A stretch of DNA of 64,000 nucleotides from an uncultured Alistipes sp. (GTDB lineage Bacteria > Bacteroidota > Bacteroidia > Bacteroidales > Rikenellaceae): NCBI GenBank assembly GCA_947629705.1, contig CANREN010000008.1, forward strand, positions 1-64,000, written 5' to 3'. Shown piece by piece: positions 1 through 10,487 of the stretch. The notes under the pieces were generated by a model. The model was not told the DNA's origin. It worked only from the letters and a program-made list of their open reading frames with translations, and did not search any database. A program made the translations under genes and the position numbers. The number at the start of each line of letters is the position of its first letter. The first letter of the stretch is position 1.

Positions 1-304
1 GATAAGAGAGAAGACGGGTAAAATGCCAATAAATGACGTCGCTGAAAAGAAGAGATAATAAAAAATCAAGCAAACCCTAATAAAATCACTTTTTGTTACG
101 ATTTTGTTACGATTTGCATTTTGTTATGTTGTAAAATATAGATATACAGAGTATTATATTTTTTCAAATTTAACTTTCCAGATTTCGTATCAAGGATCAG
201 CGAAACACTTTCACTGAAATCAACTTGTTGCGACCCGTGCGGGGTTACGCGGCAAAGATAAGAAAAAGTTTCGCGAAACGCAATGTTCCGAAAGGGGTGA
301 TAAG
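1..304. other. A+T-rich left edge, no supported gene
   Basis: No convincing gene is seen. The first ~220 bases are much richer in A+T than the rest of the window. The 11-base unit TGTTACGATTT occurs twice in tandem near 93-114, followed by a related TTTTGTTATG. A box matching the Bacteroidetes -7 element in minus orientation (CAAAGATA on the plus strand, 253-260) would direct transcription leftward out of the window. The minus-strand frame open to the left edge has no ATG start. This could be the upstream region of a gene beyond the window or the margin of an acquired element. Confidence 0.5.
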
Positions 305-344
305 AAACAGTCCGAACCGATTAATATGGTTCGGACTGTTTTGT
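305..344. terminator. Intrinsic terminator downstream of gdhA
   Basis: A perfect 14-base inverted repeat (arms 305-318 and 328-341) with a 9-base A+T loop ends in T runs on both strands. It lies about 20 bases beyond the gdhA stop codon, so it probably ends transcription of the minus-strand gdhA block. It could also stop rightward read-through from the left edge. Confidence 0.85.
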
Positions 345-362
345 GTTTGGGGATACGACCAG

Positions 363-3696
<3,334 letters not shown>

Positions 3697-3703
3697 AAGT
3701 GCG

Positions 3704-4921
3704 TTATTCGCTCCAGAGCGTTGCGAGATTCAGAATGACCTGTTGCGCCTTGCGCATGGTCGTCAGCGAGCAGTATTCGAATTTGCCGTGGAAGTTCATG
3801 CCTCCTGTGAAGAGGTTGGGGCAGGGCAGTCCCATGAACGAAAGCCGTGCGCCGTCCGTGCCGCCGCGGATCGGCCGCACGAGCGGCTTCACACCGGCCG
3901 TCTTCATGGCTTGCAGCGCCTTGTCGATCACCTGCGGATGGGGCTCGATCCTTTTGCGCATGTTGAAGTACTGGTCTTTGAGGATCAGATTCAGCACCCC
4001 GTCGCCGTACTTCTTTTTCAGCAGGTCGACGCACGACCACAGAAAGACTTTGCGCGCCTCGAACCGGTCGGCGTCGTGGTCGCGGATAATGTAGCTGACC
4101 GTCGCCTGCTCGACCGTGCCGTTCAGCCCGACGCAGTGATAGAAGCCTTCGTAACCCTCGGTGTGTTCCGGACGCTCCGCCTCGGGGAGCAGACGCTGCA
4201 GGTCGCAGGCCACCTCAATGGCGTTGATCATCTTGTTTTTGGCATAGCCCGGATGGACGTTGCGCCCCTGGATTTCGATTCTGGCGCTGGCGGCGTTGAA
4301 GTTCTCGTACTCCAATTCTCCCTCCATGCCGCCGTCCACCGTGTAGGCGAAGTCCGCGCCGAACGCCGCGACGTCGAAGAAGTCGACGCCGCGGCCGATC
4401 TCCTCGTCGGGCGTGAATCCGATGCGGATTTTGCCGTGCTTCACCTCGGGATGCGTCAGCAGATATTCCGCCGCGGTCATTATTTCGGCCACACCGGCCT
4501 TGTCATCGGCGCCCAACAGCGTCGTGCCGTCGGTATGGATCAACGTATGGCCCTTGAAAAAGGCGAGCTCGGGAAACTCTGCGACGCGCATCGTGAGCTG
4601 ACCGTTCAGTACGATATCGCTGCCGTCGTACTCCTCGATGATGCGCGGTTTGACCTCCGCGCCGCTCATGTCGGGCGAAGTGTCGACGTGCGCGATGAAC
4701 CCGATGACCGGAGCCGTCTCGCATCCGGGCGTTGCCGGGACGGTGCCCATGACATAACCGTATCGATCCATCGAGACCTCGGTCATGCCGAGCGTCTGCA
4801 TCTCGTCGCGCAACGCGTCGAGCAGCACCTTTTGCTTTTCGGTCGACGGGAAGGTCGTGCTCTCCTCCGACGATTGCGTGTCGTAGGAGACGTATTTCAG
4901 AAATCGTTCTTTCAGTTCCAT
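3704..4921 (-). CDS. pepT: Peptidase T (tripeptide aminopeptidase)
   Basis: An M20-family zinc aminopeptidase that removes the N-terminal residue from tripeptides in the cytoplasm. The 405 residues match the family length. Visible metal and catalytic elements are GFIAHVDTSPD (H78, D80), LLGADDKAG (bridging aspartate about D139/140) and FTPDEEIGRGVDFFD (E173/E174). It begins 18 bases after the stop of the OPT-family peptide transporter and ends 7 bases before nadE. Transporter and peptidase together suggest import of small peptides followed by hydrolysis to amino acids. Identification rests on clear similarity across the full length. Confidence 0.96.
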   Translation of the reverse strand: MELKERFLKYVSYDTQSSEESTTFPSTEKQKVLLDALRDEMQTLGMTEVSMDRYGYVMGTVPATPGCETAPVIGFIAHVDTSPDMSGAEVKPRIIEEYDGSDIVLNGQLTMRVAEFPELAFFKGHTLIHTDGTTLLGADDKAGVAEIMTAAEYLLTHPEVKHGKIRIGFTPDEEIGRGVDFFDVAAFGADFAYTVDGGMEGELEYENFNAASARIEIQGRNVHPGYAKNKMINAIEVACDLQRLLPEAERPEHTEGYEGFYHCVGLNGTVEQATVSYIIRDHDADRFEARKVFLWSCVDLLKKKYGDGVLNLILKDQYFNMRKRIEPHPQVIDKALQAMKTAGVKPLVRPIRGGTDGARLSFMGLPCPNLFTGGMNFHGKFEYCSLTTMRKAQQVILNLATLWSE

Positions 4922-4939
4922 GGCGTCATGCTTTTTGTT

Positions 4940-6946
4940 TTATTCCTCTTTTTTCGCTTGCAGCGTATGCAGAATCAGGTAGACGGCTAATGCAATGTAC
5001 ATGGCCAGCCCCGTCCATTCGGCAGCGTTCGACGAAGCCCAGCCCGAAAGGTACCAATCCACCTCCAGGAATTTAAGCAATGCGCTCACGACGCCCATCA
5101 ACGCGCCGCCGGCGATGAAGCCCGATGCAAGCAGCGTACCGCGATCGAAACGGGCCTTGTTCAGCGCCTTGTCCTGCGAACGGTTCGAAACGAACCAGGC
5201 GATCAAACCGCCCGCGACGAGCGGCGCGTTCAGCTCCATCGGGATGAACATGCCCAAGGCGAAAGCGAGGGCCGGAACGCCGATCGAGGTCAGCACTAAC
5301 GCCAAGGCCGCGCCGCAGAAATAGAGCATCCACGGCGTTTGCCCGCCGGTCATCAACGGTTGGATGACGGCCGCCATCGCATTGGCCTGCGGAGCGACCA
5401 ACGCCCCTTCGCCGACAAATCCGTACGATTTGTTCAGGATAATCATCACCCCTGCGACGGTTGCCGCAGCGACGAATGTGCCGAGGAATTTCCAGCTCTC
5501 CTGTTTGCAGGGCGTCGTGCCGAGCCAGTAGCCGATCTTCAGGTCGGTAATGAATCCGCCCGCCATCGAGAGGGCCGTGCAGACCACGCCGCCGATCACC
5601 AATGCGGCCGTCATGCCGGTCGTGCCGTTCAGTCCGACGCTTGCGAGGATGAGCGATGCTAAAATCAAGGTCATCAATGTCATGCCCGAAACGGGGTTGG
5701 TGCCGACGATCGCAATGGCATTGGCCGCCACGGTGGTGAAGAGGAACGCGATGACGAAGACGATCAGCAAGGCCGTGATCGACTGGGCCCAACCGTCGAG
5801 CAGCCCGAAGTGGAAGAAGACGAACACGCAGACGAGCGTGGCGATCAGAAACGACAGGATGCGCCGCATCGGCAGGTCGCGCTGGGTGCGTTCGACGGAT
5901 GCGCCGGTCTGGCTGCCGCCCTTTCCGCCGAACTCCGAAACGGCGAGCCCGACGGCCTGCCGGATGATTTTCGATTGACGGACGATGCCGATGATGCCGG
6001 CCATGGCGATGCCGCCGATGCCGATGGGCTTGCCGATGAAGGCGAACAGATTCTCGGGGGTGAAGAGCGTCTGCGGATCGGCCAGCAGGTCGGGGCGCGT
6101 GATGCCCAACAGCGAGGCCAACGAAGCCGGATCGATGCTCTCGGCGAGCGAGCCGACCAGCGGCACGATGAGGAACCATACCAAACACGAACCGGCGGTG
6201 ATGATCATCGCGTATTTCAGTCCGATGATGTATCCTAATCCGAGTACGGCGGCCGAGGTGTTCAATCCGAATACTACCTTGAATTTATCGGCGGCCGTCG
6301 CCCCCCATGCGCAGATGCGGGTCGAAACCGATTCCGTCCACAGTCCGAAAGTGCCGACTGCAAAGTCGTACAGTCCGCCCACGAGACCCGATATGGCCAA
6401 CAGTTTGGCCTGGCTGCCGCCCTTTTCGCCCGATACGAGCACTTCGGTCGTGGCCGTGGCTTCGGGGAAGGGGTATTTGCCGTGCATCTCCTTGACGAAG
6501 TACTTGCGGAACGGAATCAATAGCAGGATGCCCAGCAATCCGCCGAACAGCGACGAAAGGAATACCTGCCAGAAGGCGGCGTCCAATCCGAGAATGTAGA
6601 GAGCGGGCAGCGTGAAGATGGCTCCGGCGACGATGACGCCCGACGAGGCGCCGATCGACTGGATGATGACGTTCTGCCCGAGCATGTTCTTTTTGCCCAG
6701 TACATTGCCCATGCCGACCGCGATGATGGCGATGGGGATCGCCGCTTCGAAGACCTGGCCGACTTTCAGTCCGAGAAAGGCGGCGGCAGCCGAAAAGAGG
6801 ATGGCCATTGCGACGCCCATGATGACCGAATAGGGGGTTGCTTCGCGGGGCGAGGTCGAAGCAGGCATCAGCGGGGTGTAGGTTTCGCCCGGCTTGAGTT
6901 CCCGATAGGCATTTTCGGGCAGCGAGATATTCTTTTTTTGTTCCAT
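4940..6946 (-). CDS. OPT-family oligopeptide transporter
   Basis: A polytopic inner-membrane transporter of the OPT family, probably for small peptides. The product is about 668 residues from the MEQKKNISLPENAY start; a longer frame exists, but its first 67 codons are low-complexity and overlap a MazG-like gene in another frame. Many hydrophobic segments run from about residue 35 to the C-terminus, beginning with VIMGVAMAILFSAAAAFLG. The family hallmark KYPFPEATATTEVL lies in the first half. Directly followed by pepT (18 bases), which supports a peptide rather than a metal-chelate substrate, although some OPT members carry iron-siderophore or other cargo. First gene of the minus-strand block. 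I could not place a good promoter box upstream. Confidence 0.92.
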   Translation of the reverse strand: MEQKKNISLPENAYRELKPGETYTPLMPASTSPREATPYSVIMGVAMAILFSAAAAFLGLKVGQVFEAAIPIAIIAVGMGNVLGKKNMLGQNVIIQSIGASSGVIVAGAIFTLPALYILGLDAAFWQVFLSSLFGGLLGILLLIPFRKYFVKEMHGKYPFPEATATTEVLVSGEKGGSQAKLLAISGLVGGLYDFAVGTFGLWTESVSTRICAWGATAADKFKVVFGLNTSAAVLGLGYIIGLKYAMIITAGSCLVWFLIVPLVGSLAESIDPASLASLLGITRPDLLADPQTLFTPENLFAFIGKPIGIGGIAMAGIIGIVRQSKIIRQAVGLAVSEFGGKGGSQTGASVERTQRDLPMRRILSFLIATLVCVFVFFHFGLLDGWAQSITALLIVFVIAFLFTTVAANAIAIVGTNPVSGMTLMTLILASLILASVGLNGTTGMTAALVIGGVVCTALSMAGGFITDLKIGYWLGTTPCKQESWKFLGTFVAAATVAGVMIILNKSYGFVGEGALVAPQANAMAAVIQPLMTGGQTPWMLYFCGAALALVLTSIGVPALAFALGMFIPMELNAPLVAGGLIAWFVSNRSQDKALNKARFDRGTLLASGFIAGGALMGVVSALLKFLEVDWYLSGWASSNAAEWTGLAMYIALAVYLILHTLQAKKEE

Positions 6947-7082
6947 AATCGAGGATTTGTTCAGTTTTTTGATGAAAATCGTTTTGTTATTCGTCGCTTG
7001 CCGCTCGTCCGGCCGATTTCGCAGGCCACGACCGGACCGCTCGTCGGATCGGATTGCGGGCGATTCGGCTGTGGAACGGCCC

Positions 7083-7409
7083 TTATCGGTTATCGCCGCT
7101 GCCGGAGATGCGGTGCCGCTCCATGCGCGAGTGCAGTTTGTCGACATTCATCTGCGCCACCTCGTCCAATTCGTAGCCGAGGTCGTGGGAGAGCGTCGCG
7201 CAGTACCACAATACATCGCCGATCTCCTTGACGATTTCGCGGCGTTTCTCTTCCGTAAATTCTTCGTGGCCGTCGCGGATGACCTTTTTCACTTTGTCGG
7301 CCACTTCGCCCGCCTCGCCCGTCAGGCCGAGGGTGGGGTAGATGATGCGGCGGTTTTCGGGATAGACGGCTGTCTCCAATGCGTGTTGTTGGTATTCGTT
7401 GAGTGTCAT
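7083..7409 (-). CDS. MazG-like nucleotide pyrophosphohydrolase
   Basis: A 108-residue all-alpha NTP pyrophosphohydrolase domain protein. It shows the metal-binding pattern of the family: GEAGEVADKVKK around residues 31-42 and KEIGDVLWY around 61-69, whose acidic residues coordinate Mg2+. Such short single-domain members hydrolyse (d)NTPs or modified nucleotides to monophosphates; the actual substrate cannot be read from the sequence. A TAAATTTG -7-like box lies at 7429-7436 on the minus strand, 19 bases ahead of the ATG. A 136-base gap separates it from the OPT transporter, so co-transcription is possible but not certain. Divergent from tRNA-Ala. Confidence 0.88.
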   Translation of the reverse strand: MTLNEYQQHALETAVYPENRRIIYPTLGLTGEAGEVADKVKKVIRDGHEEFTEEKRREIVKEIGDVLWYCATLSHDLGYELDEVAQMNVDKLHSRMERHRISGSGDNR

Positions 7410-7428
7410 GATAGATGGATTTTTCGGA

Positions 7429-7436
7429 CAAATTTA
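7429..7436 (-). promoter_or_regulatory. -7 box for the MazG-like gene
   Basis: Minus-strand TAAATTTG matches the Bacteroidetes -7 consensus TAnnTTTG and sits 19 bases before the start codon. No clear -33 TTTG was found at the usual spacing. Confidence 0.5.
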
Positions 7437-7456
7437 GCGATTTTTCGGATAAGTTC

Positions 7457-7487
7457 TTGCCGGAATGAAAAATTCGTCTTATTTTTG
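7457..7487 (+). promoter_or_regulatory. Promoter of tRNA-Ala
   Basis: TTG at 7457-7459, 20 bases of spacing, then TATTTTTG at 7480-7487 fits the Bacteroidetes -33/-7 layout. The -7 box ends 9 bases before the first base of the tRNA. Confidence 0.7.
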
Positions 7488-7496
7488 TACGCCGAC

Positions 7497-7573
7497 GGGG
7501 GATTAGCTCAGCTGGTTAGAGCGCTTGCATGGCATGCAAGAGGTCATCGGTTCGAATCCGATATTCTCCACCA
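7497..7573 (+). tRNA. tRNA-Ala (GGC)
   Basis: A full cloverleaf can be folded. The acceptor GGGGGAT pairs with ATTCTCC (two G-U pairs). The anticodon stem CTTGC/GCAAG encloses loop ATGGCAT, giving anticodon GGC. The T arm is ATCGG-TTCGAAT-CCGAT. The 3' CCA is encoded (7571-7573), unlike the other three tRNAs in the window. Confidence 0.97.
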
Positions 7574-7621
7574 AATCGTAACGTCCGTGCAGGCTCTTGG
7601 CCTGCACGGACGTTACGATTT
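7573..7621. terminator. Perfect 22-bp inverted repeat between tRNA-Ala and mnmA
   Basis: Arms 7573-7594 and 7600-7621 are perfectly complementary over 22 bases around a 5-base loop. The left arm starts on the last base of the tRNA CCA end. It lies between two convergent genes, tRNA-Ala (plus) and mnmA (minus), and ends in ATTT / AAAT on the outer edges, so a bidirectional terminator is the simplest reading. The T tract is short (three), which is weak for a classical rho-independent terminator. Confidence 0.75.
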
Positions 7622-7664
7622 GATTATCCGCTGTCGTGATCCGGCACTCCCGAATTTTCATAAC

Positions 7665-8870
7665 CTATTCGGCGATCACGCCCGAACCGACCAACTCGTC
7701 GCCGTCGTACCATGCCGCGAACTGCCCGGGCGTAATGCCGCGCTGCGGTTCGTCGAAGACCAAAAAGGCTCCGTCCGTCCGCCGATAAAGCGTCGCCCCC
7801 TGCAAGGCCTGCCGATAACGAATCCGCACCGAATACCGTCGGCTTCCGCCGACCGGCAGCGCCTGCGACGGATCGATCCAATGCAATTCGTTCGGTTCGA
7901 TGCGCAGCGCCCGACGCCACAACCCGGGATGGGCGTCGCCCTCGCCGACATAAATGACATTGGCCGCGACATCGGTCGCCAGGATGAACAGCGATTCCTT
8001 GCGGCCGCCGATTCCCAAGCCCTTGCGCTGGCCGATCGTGTAGAAGTGCGCGCCGTTGTGCACGCCGATTCTCTTGCCGTCGCGCACCGTGTACCGCCAC
8101 GGCGCAGCCCACGCAGCCAGTTGTGCATCGGTCGGCTCGGCGGCTGTCGGGTCGCAGGCTTCGCGCTGCGCATATTTGGGCCATGACGGCAGAATTTCAT
8201 GCACGCTGCCCTGCCTGGCGGTGAGTTTCTGTTGCAGAAAGACCGGCAGATCGACCTTCCCGACGAAACAGATGCCCTGCGAATCTTTCCGTTTGGCCGT
8301 TGCGAGCCCCTGTTCCTCGGCGATGCGGCGCACCTCGGGTTTTGTCAGGCGGCCGATGGGAAACAGGGCGTAACGCAGCTGCTCCTGCGAAAGCTGGCAC
8401 AGAAAATAACTCTGGTCTTTGTTGGGATCGGAGCCCGCCAACAGATGACAGACCCGCTGTCCGGCGGCATCGGCCGTTTCGGTTTTCCGGCAGTAGTGCC
8501 CCGTGGCGACGAACGCGGCGCCCAGTTTCAGCGCTTCGCGCAGAAAGACGTCGAACTTGATTTCGCGGTTGCACAGTACGTCGGGATTGGGCGTGCGGCC
8601 CCGTTCGTATTCGGCGAACATGTAATCGACCACCCGCGCCCGATAATCGGCCGAAAGGTCGACGACATGCAGCGGAATATCCAATTTCTTGGCGACCAAC
8701 TCCGCAAAAACACGGTCGTCGCGCCACGGGCAGTCGCCCTCCAGCGTACCGGTGGTATCGTGCCAGTTCACCATGAAGAGGCCGATGACCTCGTGCCCCT
8801 GCTGCTTCAACAGATAGGCGGCTACCGACGAATCCACGCCGCCCGAAAGTCCGATTACGACACGTGCCAT
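7665..8870 (-). CDS. mnmA: tRNA-specific 2-thiouridylase
   Basis: Adds sulphur to U34 in the wobble position of tRNA-Lys, -Glu and -Gln, working with a sulphur relay and ATP. The 401-residue product has the PP-loop SGGVDSS at 9-15, the catalytic cysteine C100 in NPDVLCNREIKF and the second cysteine C201 in SQGICFVGK, which together form the disulphide-cycling pair. The C-terminal beta-barrel is present. The start lies 4 bases after the rimM stop, so rpsP, rimM and mnmA probably form one transcription unit. No anomalies were seen. Confidence 0.96.
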   Translation of the reverse strand: MARVVIGLSGGVDSSVAAYLLKQQGHEVIGLFMVNWHDTTGTLEGDCPWRDDRVFAELVAKKLDIPLHVVDLSADYRARVVDYMFAEYERGRTPNPDVLCNREIKFDVFLREALKLGAAFVATGHYCRKTETADAAGQRVCHLLAGSDPNKDQSYFLCQLSQEQLRYALFPIGRLTKPEVRRIAEEQGLATAKRKDSQGICFVGKVDLPVFLQQKLTARQGSVHEILPSWPKYAQREACDPTAAEPTDAQLAAWAAPWRYTVRDGKRIGVHNGAHFYTIGQRKGLGIGGRKESLFILATDVAANVIYVGEGDAHPGLWRRALRIEPNELHWIDPSQALPVGGSRRYSVRIRYRQALQGATLYRRTDGAFLVFDEPQRGITPGQFAAWYDGDELVGSGVIAE

Positions 8871-8874
8871 ATCC

Positions 8875-9456
8875 TTATTTTTCCCTGTTCAACAATCCTT
8901 CGGGCAGCACCAACCGCAGCGAATGCCTTTCGAAGTCGATATGTGCGAAGAACTCCTCGGCGGCGGGCACTAACACGCGCCGGCCCTCGATTTCGAGCTC
9001 GAACAACGGATTGGCGTCGCTGTCGTAATAGTCCGTAACGTGCCCCGTGAACGGCTGCGGATCGCCGTCGGTACGGGTCTCGATGCCCGACACGGCGAAT
9101 CCGACCAAATCTTCCGGATAAAATTCATCGTCGTCCGGAGCCGCTTCGGAAACGGCCATCCGAAACTCCGACCCGATCAGCTCCTGTGCGCGCCGTTCGG
9201 TATCCAAATCGGCGAAGGTCGCCACAGCGCCCGCGATGCCGCGCCGCTCGAACCGCTCGCAGTAGAGCGGCACCTCCAGCCCGTCGATGGTTGCGAACAG
9301 CGGCTGGTCGGTCGTAAAATCGTCGGGAAATGCGTCATACAGCGACAGCATCAATCCGCCGCCGGTGCCGAACGATTTGTTGATGCGGCCGGCCGGCACT
9401 TTTTTCGAACCGACCGAGCTGTCGGGGGAGGATGGGTTTTTGAAGGGATGGGGCAT
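8875..9456 (-). CDS. rimM: Ribosome maturation factor RimM
   Basis: Assists late maturation of the 30S subunit by binding ribosomal protein S19. The 193-residue frame shows the RimM N-domain start AGRINKSFGTGGGLML near residue 22 and a C-terminal PRC-barrel ending in VLVPAAEEFFAHID. The ATG at 9456 gives an N-terminal extension of about 20 residues (MPHPFKNPSSPDSS...) not typical of the family, so a later non-ATG start is possible. It lies between rpsP and mnmA, the usual bacterial neighbourhood for rimM. A copy of the dispersed promoter repeat (9478-9541) provides a TAACTTTG box 21 bases before the ATG. Confidence 0.9.
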   Translation of the reverse strand: MPHPFKNPSSPDSSVGSKKVPAGRINKSFGTGGGLMLSLYDAFPDDFTTDQPLFATIDGLEVPLYCERFERRGIAGAVATFADLDTERRAQELIGSEFRMAVSEAAPDDDEFYPEDLVGFAVSGIETRTDGDPQPFTGHVTDYYDSDANPLFELEIEGRRVLVPAAEEFFAHIDFERHSLRLVLPEGLLNREK

Positions 9457-9477
9457 AATCGACTTAATTCATGCCGT

Positions 9478-9541
9478 CAAAGTTACGAAAAGTCGGGAGC
9501 AGAAGCAAGCGACAGCCTGTTTCTGCCGAGACGGAGCGCAG
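9478..9541 (-). repeat. Dispersed promoter repeat, copy A (drives rimM)
   Basis: Read on the minus strand, this copy contains CTCCGTCTCGGCA, then GCTTGCTTCTGCTC, then GACTTTTCG directly followed by TAACTTTG (9478-9485). The same order of blocks occurs at 31101-31169 and 48833-48902. The -7-like box sits 21 bases upstream of the rimM ATG. A second TAACTTTG lies further upstream at 9554-9561, so the rimM leader may have two start points. Confidence 0.8.
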
Positions 9542-9620
9542 CTTCAACGCAGTCAAAGTTACGAAAAACGGCAAATTCCCGCAAAGGAATTCGCCGTTTT
9601 TATCGACACGCAGGATCGGC

Positions 9621-10163
9621 TTATTCGGCAGCGCTTTCGGTCGTCTCGGCAGGAGCTTCGGCAGCCTCTTCGGCCTGCTCGGCCTCTTTCGCGGCAGCTT
9701 CGGCAGCCGCCTTCTTCTCGGCGATCGCTTTTGCACGCTCCTCCTTGACTTTGGCCTCGGCAGCCAGACGGGTCTTCTCTGCCGACTTCGCATCGGAAGC
9801 GAGTTTGTTGCTCTTCGCCTCGATCTTGCCATTCTTGGCATCTAACCATTTGTTGAAGCGGGCTTCGGCTTCGGTCTCCGTGAAAGCACCCTTGGCGACA
9901 CCGCCGAGCAGGTGTTTCTTGTAAAGGACGCCCTTGTACGAGAGAATCGCCCGACAAGTGTCCGTGGGTTGTGCGCCTTTGAGTAACCAACCCAGAGCTT
10001 TCTCGAAGTTCAGGTCGATCGTAGCAGGATTCGTGTTGGGGTTGTAGGTGCCCAACTTTTCGATGAATTTACCATCACGTGGCGCTCTGCTATCTGCGGC
10101 GACGATGTGGTAGAAAGCAAAACCTTTCTTGCCATGCCGTGCCAAACGAATTTTAACAGCCAT
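9621..10163 (-). CDS. rpsP: 30S ribosomal protein S16 with extended tail
   Basis: A core small-subunit protein. Residues 1 to about 85 are a normal S16 ([20 protein letters not shown], then [20 protein letters not shown]). The remaining ~95 residues form a highly charged Lys/Ala/Glu tail, probably a coiled coil or disordered, making the protein 180 residues against 80-90 in most bacteria. Long S16 tails are known in Bacteroidetes. A consensus promoter (TTTTG, 19 bases, TACATTTG) lies upstream at 10233-10264. First gene of the rpsP-rimM-mnmA row; rimM follows after 164 bases that hold promoter repeat copy A. Confidence 0.95.
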   Translation of the reverse strand: MAVKIRLARHGKKGFAFYHIVAADSRAPRDGKFIEKLGTYNPNTNPATIDLNFEKALGWLLKGAQPTDTCRAILSYKGVLYKKHLLGGVAKGAFTETEAEARFNKWLDAKNGKIEAKSNKLASDAKSAEKTRLAAEAKVKEERAKAIAEKKAAAEAAAKEAEQAEEAAEAPAETTESAAE

Positions 10164-10232
10164 CGGCTTAATGAATTTTGGTTAAAGTTTTATTAAAAAC
10201 GCACTAAATCCCTGTCGCGGGATTCGAGTTCG

Positions 10233-10264
10233 CAAATGTAGACAATTTTTTCGGGCCGGCAAAA
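10233..10264 (-). promoter_or_regulatory. Promoter of rpsP
   Basis: On the minus strand TTTTG (10260-10264) is followed by 19 bases and TACATTTG (10233-10240), a full match to the Bacteroidetes -33/-7 consensus. It is divergent from the tRNA-Arg promoter about 55 bases away. Confidence 0.75.
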
Positions 10265-10294
10265 TAAACGGCGCAAAATTCCGGAAAATTTTCC

Positions 10295-10302
10295 TATCTT
10301 TG
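10295..10302 (+). promoter_or_regulatory. -7 box upstream of tRNA-Arg
   Basis: TATCTTTG matches the -7 consensus on the plus strand. It lies 64 bases before the tRNA, leaving a 5' leader that can form a short stem (GGCCGT / ACGGCC), presumably removed during tRNA processing. Confidence 0.55.
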
Positions 10303-10366
10303 CAGCCGTCGTTCATGGTTCGCTCCTCCCGGCCGTTCAGAGAATGACGGCCGTAACGAATAAAAA

Positions 10367-10440
10367 GGTTCCGTAGCTCAGTTGGATAGAGCAACAGCCT
10401 TCTAAGCTGTGGGTCGCGCGTTCGAACCGCGCCGGAATCA
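10367..10440 (+). tRNA. tRNA-Arg (TCT)
   Basis: Cloverleaf: acceptor GGTTCCG with CGGAATC, D stem GCTC/GAGC, anticodon stem ACAGC/GCTGT with loop CTTCTAA (anticodon TCT), T arm GCGCG-TTCGAAC-CGCGC, discriminator A at 10440. CCA is not encoded. It reads arginine AGA codons, which look rare in the high-G+C genes here. Confidence 0.96.
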
Positions 10441-10487
10441 CGCATTTCGAAAATTCGTAATCATCGAGTTCTGACTGTTACAGTCCG

